A stretch of 64,000 bases of DNA, from positions 434,001-498,000 of the forward strand of contig NZ_JAINVF010000002.1 in NCBI RefSeq assembly GCF_020400585.1. The letters run 5' to 3'. The notes below the pieces were generated by a model. It saw nothing but the letters and a program-made list of their open reading frames with translations. It was not told where the DNA came from and did not search any database. This document shows positions 8,467-16,608 of this stretch, piece after piece; position 1 is the first letter of the stretch; each line of letters begins with the position of its first letter. Position numbers and translations under genes: made by a program. The DNA comes from Streptomyces sp. NK08204 (GTDB lineage Bacteria > Actinomycetota > Actinomycetes > Streptomycetales > Streptomycetaceae).

Positions 8467-9279
8467 GTGCGCGAGATAGTGCACCGCCATCTGGGCAAGA
8501 TGGTGGCCGGTGCGGCCCTGGCGGTGGCGGGGACCGCCGCGATGGTCGCGATCACCCTGCCGGGGACGGCGGGAGCGGACGACACGGGAGGGGGCAGGAA
8601 CGGCACCCAGGCCGCGCGAGGAGCGGACCAGGGGCCGGATGCGGTCCGGCCGGGCGTGGTGGAGCAGGCGCCCGCCGAGGCGAAGAAGGGCACGGGCCTG
8701 GACCCGCTGACCGACGACGAGATCCGGCGGGTCGACACGATCGCGCTGGGCGGGCAGCTGCTCCGCACGGGCCAGAACGTCACCGGTGGCCGCGGTCCGC
8801 AGCGGCTCAGCGCCGACCTCGCCGACCCCGAGGCCGACGAAGTGGACGACCCGCACGCACCGCGCCGCGCGGACGTGACCTTCTACGACTACCGCGACGA
8901 CTCGCTCGTCACCAAGACGGTCGACCTGGACACCGGAAAGGTCGAGTCGACCCAGGTCAGCCACGGCGTCCAGCCGCCGCTGAGCCCCGCCGAGAACACC
9001 GAGGCGGCCCGGCTCCTGATCGCCGACCTGGTCGGTACGGGCCTCAAGGCGGACTACAAGGACGCCACCGGACACGAGCTGACCTCCCCGAACCAGCTGG
9101 CGCTGGGCGGCGCGGTCTACCGGGCCACACCGGGCGGGCAGCCCGCCGTGCTCGACAAGTGCGGCGAGCACCGCTGCGCGCGCCTGTTCGTGAAGGTCAA
9201 GAACGGCCCGTGGATCGACACCCGCTGGTACGTCGTGGACCTGAGCGCCCGCAAGGCCGCGAAGCTCGAACGGCCCTGA
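8467..9279 (+). CDS. Secreted protein resembling the N2/N3 domains of copper amine oxidase
   Basis: 270 residues from a GTG preceded by AGGGGGAAG. The N terminus is a signal peptide (basic MREIVHRH, then AGAALAVAGTAAMVAITL and an Ala-rich cleavage region). The mature part has PLTDDEIRRVDTIAL, RADVTFYDYRDDSLVTKTVD, LDTGKVES and GVQPPLSPAENTEAARLLIA, the pattern of the small alpha/beta N2 and N3 domains that precede the catalytic domain in classical copper amine oxidases. The next gene encodes a secreted catalytic-domain homologue, so the two may be subunits of one split enzyme (inference). Alone it has no known activity. Confidence 0.75.
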   Translation: MREIVHRHLGKMVAGAALAVAGTAAMVAITLPGTAGADDTGGGRNGTQAARGADQGPDAVRPGVVEQAPAEAKKGTGLDPLTDDEIRRVDTIALGGQLLRTGQNVTGGRGPQRLSADLADPEADEVDDPHAPRRADVTFYDYRDDSLVTKTVDLDTGKVESTQVSHGVQPPLSPAENTEAARLLIADLVGTGLKADYKDATGHELTSPNQLALGGAVYRATPGGQPAVLDKCGEHRCARLFVKVKNGPWIDTRWYVVDLSARKAAKLERP

Positions 9280-9288
9280 ACTCACGGG

Positions 9289-9389
9289 CCCTGAACCTAT
9301 GACGGCCCTGAACCTACGACGGCCCTGAGTCGACGACCGTCCTGAGTCGATGACCGTCCTGAGTCGGCGACCGTCCTGAGTCGCGACCG
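9289..9389. repeat. 17-bp tandem repeat, about six copies
   Basis: Imperfect tandem units of the form CCCTGAACCTACGACGG, drifting to TCCTGAGTCGACGACCG, run with a 17-bp period just after the stop of the N2/N3-like gene and 48 bp before the catalytic-domain gene. The last unit is 16 bp. Each carries CTGA and a GTCG-type core. It may affect mRNA stability between the two genes or be a neutral expansion. Confidence 0.8.
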
Positions 9390-9436
9390 ACAAGACCTTT
9401 CCCGTTTTCCTTTTGCATGAGGGAGTTACCTTCGCC

Positions 9437-10756
9437 ATGCGCGCAAACAGACTGAGCCGCGCCCGCGGCCGTGCGGTCGTCGGCCTCGGTGTGGCCGCCC
9501 TGGCCGCCGGGTTCACCGCCGGCGCGGGCCCGGCCACCGCCCAGCCCGGGACCGCCCCCGCGGCCACCACCGCCACACCCGCCTGCAGCACCGCCTACCG
9601 GATCGAGCAGAAGCTCTCCACCGGAACCACCTGGCGGATGTGCTGGCGCTACGACAGCAAGGCCGGCCTCGTCCTGGAGAACATCTCCTACCAGCCCAAG
9701 GGCGAGTCCAAGCCGATCAAGGTCCTCAACAGCGCCCGCCTCGCCCAGATCGACGTCCCCTACGACGACGGCAGCGTCGAGTGGGACGACCTCACCGGCC
9801 AGGGCTTCGCGTACGGCCTGGACAACCTCACCCCGAGCGAATGCCCCGGCGGCACCATCAAGACCGTCCGGGTGCCCGACTCCGGGTCGGGGCACAACGT
9901 CAAGGGCCTGTGCACGACCACGCGTTCGCGCGGCCACGCCTACCGCAGGCTGGACGACGACACGAACAAGGTCTACCAGGCGCAGGGCAAGGACCTGCTC
10001 GTCTACACGGTCAACAAGGTCGGCTGGTACGAGTACATCACCGAGTGGCGGTTCCAGGACGACGGCCTGATCAACATGAACGCCGGCGCCACCGGCAGCC
10101 TTTCCCCTTCCGACTACGACGCGGGCGACGGACGCGGCTGGCCCCTCGGCAAGGGCGCCCACGCCTATGCCACCAGCCACAGCCACAACATCTTCTGGCG
10201 GCTGGACTTCGGCCTCGACGGCTCCTCCAAGACGAAGATCGAGCAGTACGACTCCGCGGTCACCCCGCCGTCGGGACGCCGCCAGGCCCCCTCCACCAGG
10301 ACCACGCACACCAGGGTCACCAAGGAACTGGCGGGCGACTACAAGGCCTACCGCTGGTGGCGCGTGGTCAGCGCGACCGGCAAGAACAAGGACGGGCACG
10401 CCCGTTCGTACGAGATCGTCCCTGGAGCCACCACCAAGTACCCGGGCCGCGGTTTCACCAAGCATGATGTGTACTTCACCGACTACAACAAGTGCGAGCT
10501 GTTCGCCAGCAACAACCCCACCTGCGCCCAGGGTCACCCGGTCTCCGTCGACAAGTGGGTCAACGGCCAGACGCTGACGCACCCGGTGGTCTGGATGAAC
10601 GTGGGCTTCCACCACATAGCCCGGGACGAGGACCAGCAGCCCATGCCCGTCCACTGGCAGGGCTTCGCCATCGCCCCGAGGGACGTCACGGCTATGAATC
10701 CGCTCACTCCGGACGCGCTCGCATGGCAGAACGGCCACTGGCGATCGCGTAGTTGA
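9437..10756 (+). CDS. Secreted copper amine oxidase catalytic-domain protein
   Basis: 439 residues with a signal peptide (MRANRLSRARGRAVVGLGVA, then AALAAGFTAGAGPATA). Family landmarks: VPYDDGS (catalytic-base region), VGWYEYITEWRFQDDG (topaquinone region), ATSHSHNIFWRLDF (HXH copper ligands) and VVWMNVGFHHIARDED (third His). In classical enzymes the TPQ tyrosine lies in N-Y-D/E; here the Asn is replaced by Trp (W-Y-E). The usual N2/N3 domains are absent from this chain and seem to be encoded by the preceding gene. The ATG at 9437 begins the signal peptide; GAGGGAG lies about 11 nt upstream. The role would be extracellular oxidation of primary amines to aldehyde, ammonia and H2O2 if topaquinone forms. 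Confidence 0.85.
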   Translation: MRANRLSRARGRAVVGLGVAALAAGFTAGAGPATAQPGTAPAATTATPACSTAYRIEQKLSTGTTWRMCWRYDSKAGLVLENISYQPKGESKPIKVLNSARLAQIDVPYDDGSVEWDDLTGQGFAYGLDNLTPSECPGGTIKTVRVPDSGSGHNVKGLCTTTRSRGHAYRRLDDDTNKVYQAQGKDLLVYTVNKVGWYEYITEWRFQDDGLINMNAGATGSLSPSDYDAGDGRGWPLGKGAHAYATSHSHNIFWRLDFGLDGSSKTKIEQYDSAVTPPSGRRQAPSTRTTHTRVTKELAGDYKAYRWWRVVSATGKNKDGHARSYEIVPGATTKYPGRGFTKHDVYFTDYNKCELFASNNPTCAQGHPVSVDKWVNGQTLTHPVVWMNVGFHHIARDEDQQPMPVHWQGFAIAPRDVTAMNPLTPDALAWQNGHWRSRS

Positions 10757-10868
10757 GCTGCGGCCGGGAAACCGACCTGTCCATCCGGCTGCATCGCCGA
10801 CCGCTCCCGGAGTACCCTTCCTTGATCGTTGGGACGGGGAAGGACCGGGGGCGGAAGGCGGTGCACGG

Positions 10869-12107
10869 GTGGGCTCGGGAGGGCTGGAACTGCCCCCTGG
10901 TGGCGAGGGTCACGAGGGGAACTCCCCAGACGTCCCGCCCGGCGCGGTGTCCCTGGCCCGCCCGATGGACGCCGGGTCCATCGGGCCGGAACTGGACTGG
11001 GGCGCCGATGCCTGGCTCGAGGTGCGCACCCGCGCGCAGCGGGCCGGCCGCGCCTACATCTGGCTGAACCTCGTCGAACAGCGGCTGCGTGCGGTCGTGG
11101 CCGCTGTCCTGCGCCCCATCTACGAACCCGTCCACGGGGACGAGTGGGTGACCGCCGCGGCCGGGCCGGCCGGTCAGGAGTGGGTGCAGCGCGCGGTCGC
11201 CGTACGGGAAGTGAGCCGCCGCAAGGGCTACTTGCTGGACCCGGCCGACGACAACGTGCTGAGCTTCCTCACCCTGCCCCAGCTGCGCGAGCTGATGGTG
11301 CAGCACTGGCCGTGCTTCGAGCCGTACTTCGACGAACGCCGGGACCTCGAACTCGCCCTGGACGAGCTGGAGGTGACCCGTAACGTCGTCTCCCGCAACC
11401 GGGCCCTGTCCGAGGCCGTCCTGAACCAGGCCGAACGTGCCTCGGCCAGACTGCTGGAGATGCTTGGCGCGGGCGGCGACGTCCCCTCCGCGCGCCGGCT
11501 GCCCGTCGACGCCGTCGAGGACCTCGTCGGCGACCGGTACGCCGACGTCGTCGCCGTGCACTCCGACCGGGTACGGCTGCTGCGCCGCTTCCCGGCCGAG
11601 GAGATCTTCGGCGGCGCGCGCCGCCTGGATGCCATCGGCATCGGCCTCAACCTGCTCGTGCAGAACTTCTCCGGCCGCCGTCTGGTCCGCCTCGCCGAGG
11701 CCGGGTGCAGGGTGCGGCTGCTCTTCCTGAACCCCGCCTCCAGCGCGGTCAAGCGCCGCGAGCGCGAACTCGGGATGAAACGGGGTGAACTGGGCCGCTC
11801 GGTGGAGATGAACATCCTGCACATGCGCCGGGTGCGGTCCCGGCTGCGCGATCCGGGGGCCTTCGAGATCCAGGTCTACGACGAGACGCCCCGCTTCTCC
11901 GCCTACCTGGTGGACGGCGACGGCGCCGACGGCGTCGCGGTGGTGCAGTCCTATCTGCGCGGGGCGCGCGGGATGGAGTCGCCGGTGCTGGTGCTGCGCA
12001 ACGGCAGTCACTTGGTCAAACCGGACGACGTCGAGGAAGCCGGACTCCTCCCGACATACCGTGAGGAATTCGAGCTGGCTTGGGCTGATTCGCGCCCGGT
12101 GTCCTGA
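10869..12107 (+). CDS. SAV2148 family HEPN domain protein
   Basis: 412 residues starting at a GTG with GGAAGG upstream. The N-terminal pattern (GSGGLELPPGGEGHEGNS, then PELDWGADAW and AGRAYIWLNLVEQRLRAVVA) and the overall length match the highly conserved Streptomyces SAV2148 family, annotated as HEPN-containing. HEPN domains are often RNA-binding or RNase modules; the RX4-6H signature is not obvious here. The C-terminal half (ARRLDAIGIGLNLLVQNFSG, then LAEAGCRVRLLFLNP) resembles a regulatory or phospholipase-D-like fold. It appears to be a single-gene unit. Function is unknown. Confidence 0.85.
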   Translation: MGSGGLELPPGGEGHEGNSPDVPPGAVSLARPMDAGSIGPELDWGADAWLEVRTRAQRAGRAYIWLNLVEQRLRAVVAAVLRPIYEPVHGDEWVTAAAGPAGQEWVQRAVAVREVSRRKGYLLDPADDNVLSFLTLPQLRELMVQHWPCFEPYFDERRDLELALDELEVTRNVVSRNRALSEAVLNQAERASARLLEMLGAGGDVPSARRLPVDAVEDLVGDRYADVVAVHSDRVRLLRRFPAEEIFGGARRLDAIGIGLNLLVQNFSGRRLVRLAEAGCRVRLLFLNPASSAVKRRERELGMKRGELGRSVEMNILHMRRVRSRLRDPGAFEIQVYDETPRFSAYLVDGDGADGVAVVQSYLRGARGMESPVLVLRNGSHLVKPDDVEEAGLLPTYREEFELAWADSRPVS

Positions 12108-12209
12108 ACTGTCCAGCCGGCTAAGCGGAACGTGCCCCTCGGATTGTCAGTGCCGCGTGCGAAGGTGGACGCCACTGGGGGAAAGCACCACCAAGAAGGG
12201 GGGCCGCCC

Positions 12210-12551
12210 ATGGGCTGGCACCGGGAGCCGCTGATCGGCTTCGACCCGGAGACGACCGGGACAGGTCCGCATGAGGCGCGTATCGCCACCGGCAGGGTGA
12301 TCGAGGTCAGGGCCGGTGAGCCCACAGGCCGCCGGGAACGGCCGGCGGATCCGGGCGAGGAGATCCCGGCCGACGCCGTGGCCGTGCACGGCATCAGCGA
12401 CGAACGCGCTGCCGCCGAGGGCGGACCGGCGCACCAGGTCGCCGACGCCGTCGCGGATATACGGGTCGCCTACGACGCCGTCCTTTCTCCGCACGCCCGG
12501 ATGGCGCCTCAGACGGCTCACGTCGTGCGGATGAACGGGGCCCTGCGATGA
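12210..12551 (+). CDS. Truncated DnaQ-like exonuclease paralogue
   Basis: 113 residues from ATG 12210, with a purine-rich AAGGGGGG site ahead of it. MGWHREPLIGFDPETTGTG mirrors the start of the next gene (MTWISEPLVAFDLETTGTD), including the Exo I D-x-E pair, and PADAVAVHGISDERAAAEGG matches PEEATAIHGISTDRARAEG. The Exo II (NARYDLSLLD) and Exo III (HTAVADA) regions are missing and the tail after about residue 80 is unrelated, so it should not be an active nuclease. Its stop overlaps the next start (ATGA at 12548-12551), implying translational coupling. It may be a decayed tandem duplicate or a retained regulatory stub. Confidence 0.6.
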   Translation: MGWHREPLIGFDPETTGTGPHEARIATGRVIEVRAGEPTGRRERPADPGEEIPADAVAVHGISDERAAAEGGPAHQVADAVADIRVAYDAVLSPHARMAPQTAHVVRMNGALR

Positions 12552-13261
12552 CCTGGATCAGCGAGCCCTTGGTGGCCTTTGACCTTGAGACCACCGGAAC
12601 CGACATCGAGTCGGACCGGATCGTCACCGCGGCAGTGGTGGCGGTGGAGCCCGAGGGGCGCGTTTCGCAGGAGTGGACGTGGCTGCTCGACCCAGGGGTG
12701 GCCATCCCGGAGGAGGCGACAGCGATCCACGGCATATCCACGGATCGTGCCCGCGCAGAGGGGATGCCGGCTGCGCACGCGATCGACGAGATAACGGCGA
12801 CCCTCGCCGACGCACTTCAGTCGGGGACCCCGCTCGTGGTGATGAACGCACGTTACGACCTGTCGCTGCTGGATCGTGAGTGTCGACGTCACGGGATCGA
12901 ACCGCTGGTCGAGCGGTTGCGAGGGACGCCCGCGCCGGTCATTGACCCGTTGGTCCTGGACAAGCACGCGGACCGGTACAGGAAGGGCAGGAGGACCCTC
13001 CAAGCCCTCTGCGAGCACTACGGCGTTACGCTCCACGAGGCGCACACCGCTGTCGCGGACGCGCTGGCCGCGGCGCGTGCCGCACGGAGAATGGGAGCCA
13101 AACACTCGACCATAGGGTCGATTGCGCTGGCTGACCTTCACGACCTCCAGGTCCGGGCGGCGGCGGAGCAGGCGGTGTCCCTGCAGAGTTACCTCCGACG
13201 CACCTCGAATCCCGAGGCGATCGTCGAGCAGGCTTGGCCTGTCGTGCCGTACAGAGGCTGA
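12548..13261 (+). CDS. DEDDh 3'-5' exonuclease (DnaQ / PolC-type)
   Basis: 237 residues with all three exonuclease motifs: Exo I FDLETTGT, Exo II NARYDLSLLDREC and Exo III HTAVADALAA (the DEDDh His). RRTLQALCEHYGV is the usual helix before Exo III. These enzymes digest single-stranded or mismatched DNA ends in proofreading or repair, or process RNA. It lies downstream of, and overlaps by 4 nt, a truncated paralogue. Local GC is about 58-62%, below the surrounding chromosome, suggesting transfer together with the neighbouring HEAT-repeat gene. Confidence 0.9.
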   Translation: MTWISEPLVAFDLETTGTDIESDRIVTAAVVAVEPEGRVSQEWTWLLDPGVAIPEEATAIHGISTDRARAEGMPAAHAIDEITATLADALQSGTPLVVMNARYDLSLLDRECRRHGIEPLVERLRGTPAPVIDPLVLDKHADRYRKGRRTLQALCEHYGVTLHEAHTAVADALAAARAARRMGAKHSTIGSIALADLHDLQVRAAAEQAVSLQSYLRRTSNPEAIVEQAWPVVPYRG

Positions 13262-13356
13262 TCCCTGCCGGTCTGCAAACTCCTGAGAGGCCGTGGCGTT
13301 GCATGGTCGGTCCCAGATAGAGCTGAGACAACGCATGCATGCGGTGGAACTGGGCT

Positions 13357-15360
13357 TCAGATGGTCGGTGCGGGAGGTTCTCCACATCCGGCGAGCAGCT
13401 CTTCAATGGCTGAGCGGATCGACTCGTCCTGGACAAAACCCCGCCAGCCGCCGCTGTTGCGGAGTCGCTGATCACGGGTCAGCGCGGCGAGCAAGAGCGG
13501 GACAGCGGGCCGGCCCGCACTGCCGGTCTGGGCCAGGTAGCGTACGGCGGGGAGCATCACCGGGAGGAAAGAGCCCTTGGCCAGACCCTGCACAGCAGCA
13601 GTCAATACCGGGGCGGTGGTATCGGCATCGCCCGTCACGGCCCAGAGTGCGTGAGCCGCTTCGATACGGGTCCAGGGATCGTTGTCGGTGGTCAGGGACC
13701 GGAGTTGCTTCGCGTAGCAGGCAGCATGCGGGCCGAGGTCGGCGAGCATCCGCAGGACGGGCCGTGGAATGCTCGCACCGGTAGCGACTTCGCCGAGTGC
13801 TTCCACGGCTGGTGCGGCCTCGCCGCCGACCTTCCAGTAGGCCCAAGCTGCAAGTTCCGCGTGCGCTCCGCGGGTGCTCGACCGGGCCAGCAGCAGATCT
13901 TGCGCGCGGTTCGCCGCCGCTCCGATCCCTGCAAGCGCCCGCGCTGCCGCGGCCCAGGCCCGGTCGTCCTCCAGGAGGCCAAGCAGTTGCGGAACCGCTG
14001 CCTTCGCAGCTGGGCCCCAGCCGGCGAGCACCTGGCAGAGCTGGTTGAGCACACGGTTGTCGGTCGCGGTTTCGAGCTGTGCACCGATGACGGGCACGAG
14101 CGGCTCAGCATGATCGAGAAGCTGGCCCAGGACCTCATGGAGTGTCGGGAGCACGGCATAGTGCCAGCCAGCGGTCACGGGGTAGCCGGCGGAGCTCGAA
14201 GCGAAGCCCGACCGCGTATCGGCCATCACCTCGATCAGGGCTGGTACGCAGCGTGGATCGTTCATCCGGGCCAGCGTCCACAGTGCGGCCTCTGCGACGG
14301 TCTCCCCTTTCCGGGTCGCACGGGATGCTGTGTCGCCGAGCAGGACGGCAGCCTCGTCGGCATGGGCCGCGGCGGCCGTACCGAGGCATGCCAGTAGCTC
14401 AGTCGCTCGGAATCGGACCTCGGGAGAGGGATCGTCCAACCGGACAGAGAGAGCAGGAAGGAGTGCAGCGCTCGCCGAGCGCCATTCCGCCAGCAGCCCG
14501 CCTGCCTGGGCAAGGGCGCCGATTCGCTGGTCGACATCGGGATGGTCCTTCAGAAGACCGAGGGCGAAGGTGATGGACGGCCCAGTGAGCAGTGCCGCAG
14601 TCCAGCGGTGAACGCCCCCGACGCCGGCTTCGACGGTGCTGGTGTGGCGCCACAACTCGACGCTCGGGTCACGGACTTCTTCCAGCAGCAGGTCGATCCG
14701 TCGTGCGGGAAGGTTCGGGTCGGCCGTGGCCAGCGCGTGCGTTGCCGCCAGACGGATCTGCGTTTGCGGGGCGTCAAGGAGTCCGTGGAGCCACCCCAGG
14801 ACCGCGGCGGCCTGTGGGCCGACGGGTTCGCGGTGGGCCGCCTGGCCGAGCGCGAGAACCAAGTCGAGACAGGTCGCCGGATCGGTCTCCGCTTGCCAGC
14901 ACTGCACAAGCGCTGACAGTACGAGTTCACCGGGACTGTCACAGACACCAAGTACGTGGGCTGCGCCCCGGCGGATCTCCGGGGCGGGATCGGTGAGCAG
15001 GCCGAGTACATCCGGCAGAACCTGCTCCCATGCCGGCTGCCAGCCGGGATCCAGGAGCTTCCCGGCGACCTGTCCCGCCTCGGCGGCCAGCCTCGACACC
15101 AGTTCGAGCATCACGCGACGACACGAGAGCAACGCATCCGGGCTCGCCGCCAGCCGTACCAGAAAGGGCAGCGCGGCCGGGGCCGCTGAACAGATCCAGC
15201 CGCCCTGGTGGAAAAGGTGATCGAGGAGCTCGAGGGCCGCGTCGTCGACATCCTCCTGGACCGGTCCTGCGCACCGGCGCAACAGGGCAGGCACGTCCTT
15301 GGCAGATCCGTGGTTGTGTTTCAGAGCCGCCCAGTCAACCGCGCCCAACCCCTTCCACAT
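13357..15360 (-). CDS. HEAT-repeat domain protein
   Basis: 667 residues built of helical HEAT/PBS-lyase-type repeats, for example LGLLTDPAPEIRRGAAHVLG, LDAPQTQIRLAATHALATAD, LDDPSPEVRFRATELLACLG and LEDDRAWAAAARALAGIGA, spaced about 30-40 residues. No signal peptide, membrane segment or catalytic motif is visible. Such scaffolds bind proteins or nucleic acids; function here is unknown. It is convergent with the exonuclease gene, leaving 95 bp between stops, and shares that region's lower GC. The ATG at 15360 opens MWKGLGAVDWAAL and there is no close ribosome site, so the start is moderately certain. Confidence 0.8.
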   Translation of the reverse strand: MWKGLGAVDWAALKHNHGSAKDVPALLRRCAGPVQEDVDDAALELLDHLFHQGGWICSAAPAALPFLVRLAASPDALLSCRRVMLELVSRLAAEAGQVAGKLLDPGWQPAWEQVLPDVLGLLTDPAPEIRRGAAHVLGVCDSPGELVLSALVQCWQAETDPATCLDLVLALGQAAHREPVGPQAAAVLGWLHGLLDAPQTQIRLAATHALATADPNLPARRIDLLLEEVRDPSVELWRHTSTVEAGVGGVHRWTAALLTGPSITFALGLLKDHPDVDQRIGALAQAGGLLAEWRSASAALLPALSVRLDDPSPEVRFRATELLACLGTAAAAHADEAAVLLGDTASRATRKGETVAEAALWTLARMNDPRCVPALIEVMADTRSGFASSSAGYPVTAGWHYAVLPTLHEVLGQLLDHAEPLVPVIGAQLETATDNRVLNQLCQVLAGWGPAAKAAVPQLLGLLEDDRAWAAAARALAGIGAAANRAQDLLLARSSTRGAHAELAAWAYWKVGGEAAPAVEALGEVATGASIPRPVLRMLADLGPHAACYAKQLRSLTTDNDPWTRIEAAHALWAVTGDADTTAPVLTAAVQGLAKGSFLPVMLPAVRYLAQTGSAGRPAVPLLLAALTRDQRLRNSGGWRGFVQDESIRSAIEELLAGCGEPPAPTI

Positions 15361-15590
15361 GCTCGCGACCTTACCGCTCGGCGCGCAGACGACGAGAGCT
15401 TGGCCGTGGCGTGGAGGCGGCGCTCCGACTGCTGTGGCCTTGAGACGGATCCGGCCCGTCCGGCGGACGAGCTGGGGTAGGCAGGGCTGTGATGATCAGC
15501 CGACTCCGCGTTCCGGGTCAGCCTGGCGGCAGGTGGCGAGGTCGCCGCGTCAGCGCCGGGCCGCGAACCCTCCCGGCCTCGGATCCGGCC

Positions 15591-16454
15591 TCAGAACGAA
15601 TGCCACCGCACCGTCTCGTCTCCGTTCCGCAAGGACGCCACCCGGCGCTCGAACTCGGCCAGCGCCTTCGGACTGCTCGGCGTGTGCTGCGCGACCCACG
15701 CGCAACTGGCCGTCTCGCGAGCCCCGCGGAGCACCCCGCAGCCCTCCCACTCGCGCACGTCCCACCCGTAGGCGTCGGTGAACGCGTCGTAGGCCGCGGC
15801 GGACAGGCCGTACCGGTCCCGGGACAGGGCCATGACCACCAGGTCGTGCTCGCGCAGGTCGGCGGAGAAGGTCTCCAGGTCGACCAGCACCGGCCCCTGT
15901 GGGCCGACGTGCACATTGCGCGGCAGCGCGTCCCCGTGGATGGGCCCCGGTGCCAGACGGGGCGTCAGCGCGGCGATGGCAGCCGCGAAGCCGTCCCGGC
16001 GCGCCCGCAGATACGCCGCGTCCTGCGGGTCGATCGCCTCGCCCGCGAGCCGCAGCCAGCGCTCCACCCCGGCCAGCAGCTCACGGGGCGGCAGTGCGAA
16101 GGAAGGGGCGGGCAGCGCGTGCACGATCCGCAGCAGCTCGGCCAGGTCCCGGGGTCCGGCCGGCCGTACCGGATCGGGCAGCCGGTGCCAGACGGTCACC
16201 GGGTGCCCCTCCACGAGCAGCGGCTTCGGCTCGGCCGCCCGCACCGCCGGCACGCCCTTCTCCGCCAGCCAGCCGGCGATGTCCAGTTCGCGCCGGGCCC
16301 GCTCCAGCAGCTCGGCGTCGCGGCCCACCTTCACCACCAGGTCTCCGGCGGCGAACACCGCGTTCTCACCGAGGGCGAGCAGCCGAGCGTCCCCGGTCCG
16401 GCCCGGCAGCAGCCCCGCCGCGGCCAGTACGTCCCGCGCCCGAGCCTCGTCCAT
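15591..16454 (-). CDS. APH-family phosphotransferase
   Basis: 287-residue kinase-like protein of the aminoglycoside phosphotransferase (APH/choline kinase) fold. Motifs: VVKVGRD (ATP Lys), PGPIHGDALPRNVHV (catalytic loop HGD....N) and PVLVDLETFSADLREHDLV (metal-binding D-x-E, usually DFE/DWE). GGAGG lies 6 nt before ATG 16454; an upstream in-frame start at 16511 adds only basic sequence. Substrate cannot be assigned: members phosphorylate aminoglycosides, homoserine, choline or sugars. A single-gene unit. Confidence 0.85.
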   Translation of the reverse strand: MDEARARDVLAAAGLLPGRTGDARLLALGENAVFAAGDLVVKVGRDAELLERARRELDIAGWLAEKGVPAVRAAEPKPLLVEGHPVTVWHRLPDPVRPAGPRDLAELLRIVHALPAPSFALPPRELLAGVERWLRLAGEAIDPQDAAYLRARRDGFAAAIAALTPRLAPGPIHGDALPRNVHVGPQGPVLVDLETFSADLREHDLVVMALSRDRYGLSAAAYDAFTDAYGWDVREWEGCGVLRGARETASCAWVAQHTPSSPKALAEFERRVASLRNGDETVRWHSF

Positions 16455-16556
16455 CGTCCGCCTCCGTGCCCTCGTCCCGTGCCGTGCGTGCCCCGACCGT
16501 CTCCGGTCCACGGCTTCTGGTCAGTCTCGCATTCGCACAGGCCGGACCGTGGAAAA

Positions 16557-16590
16557 GGGCCTGTCGGCACCGTGCGGTGCCAACAGGCCC
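16557..16590 (-). terminator. Hairpin terminator after the MMPL gene
   Basis: GGGCCTGT-c-GGCACC, loop GTGC, GGTGCC-a-ACAGGCCC: a 14-bp stem with one C/A mismatch, about 19 bp beyond the MMPL stop. Being symmetrical, it can also end transcripts from the other side. Confidence 0.85.
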
Positions 16591-16608
16591 AGGGAAGGCG
16601 CCGACGCA

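Noticed and set aside
15361..15590. 230-bp gap searched for a tRNA or small gene
   Set aside because: No cloverleaf pattern, no ribosome site and no frame with clear coding bias.
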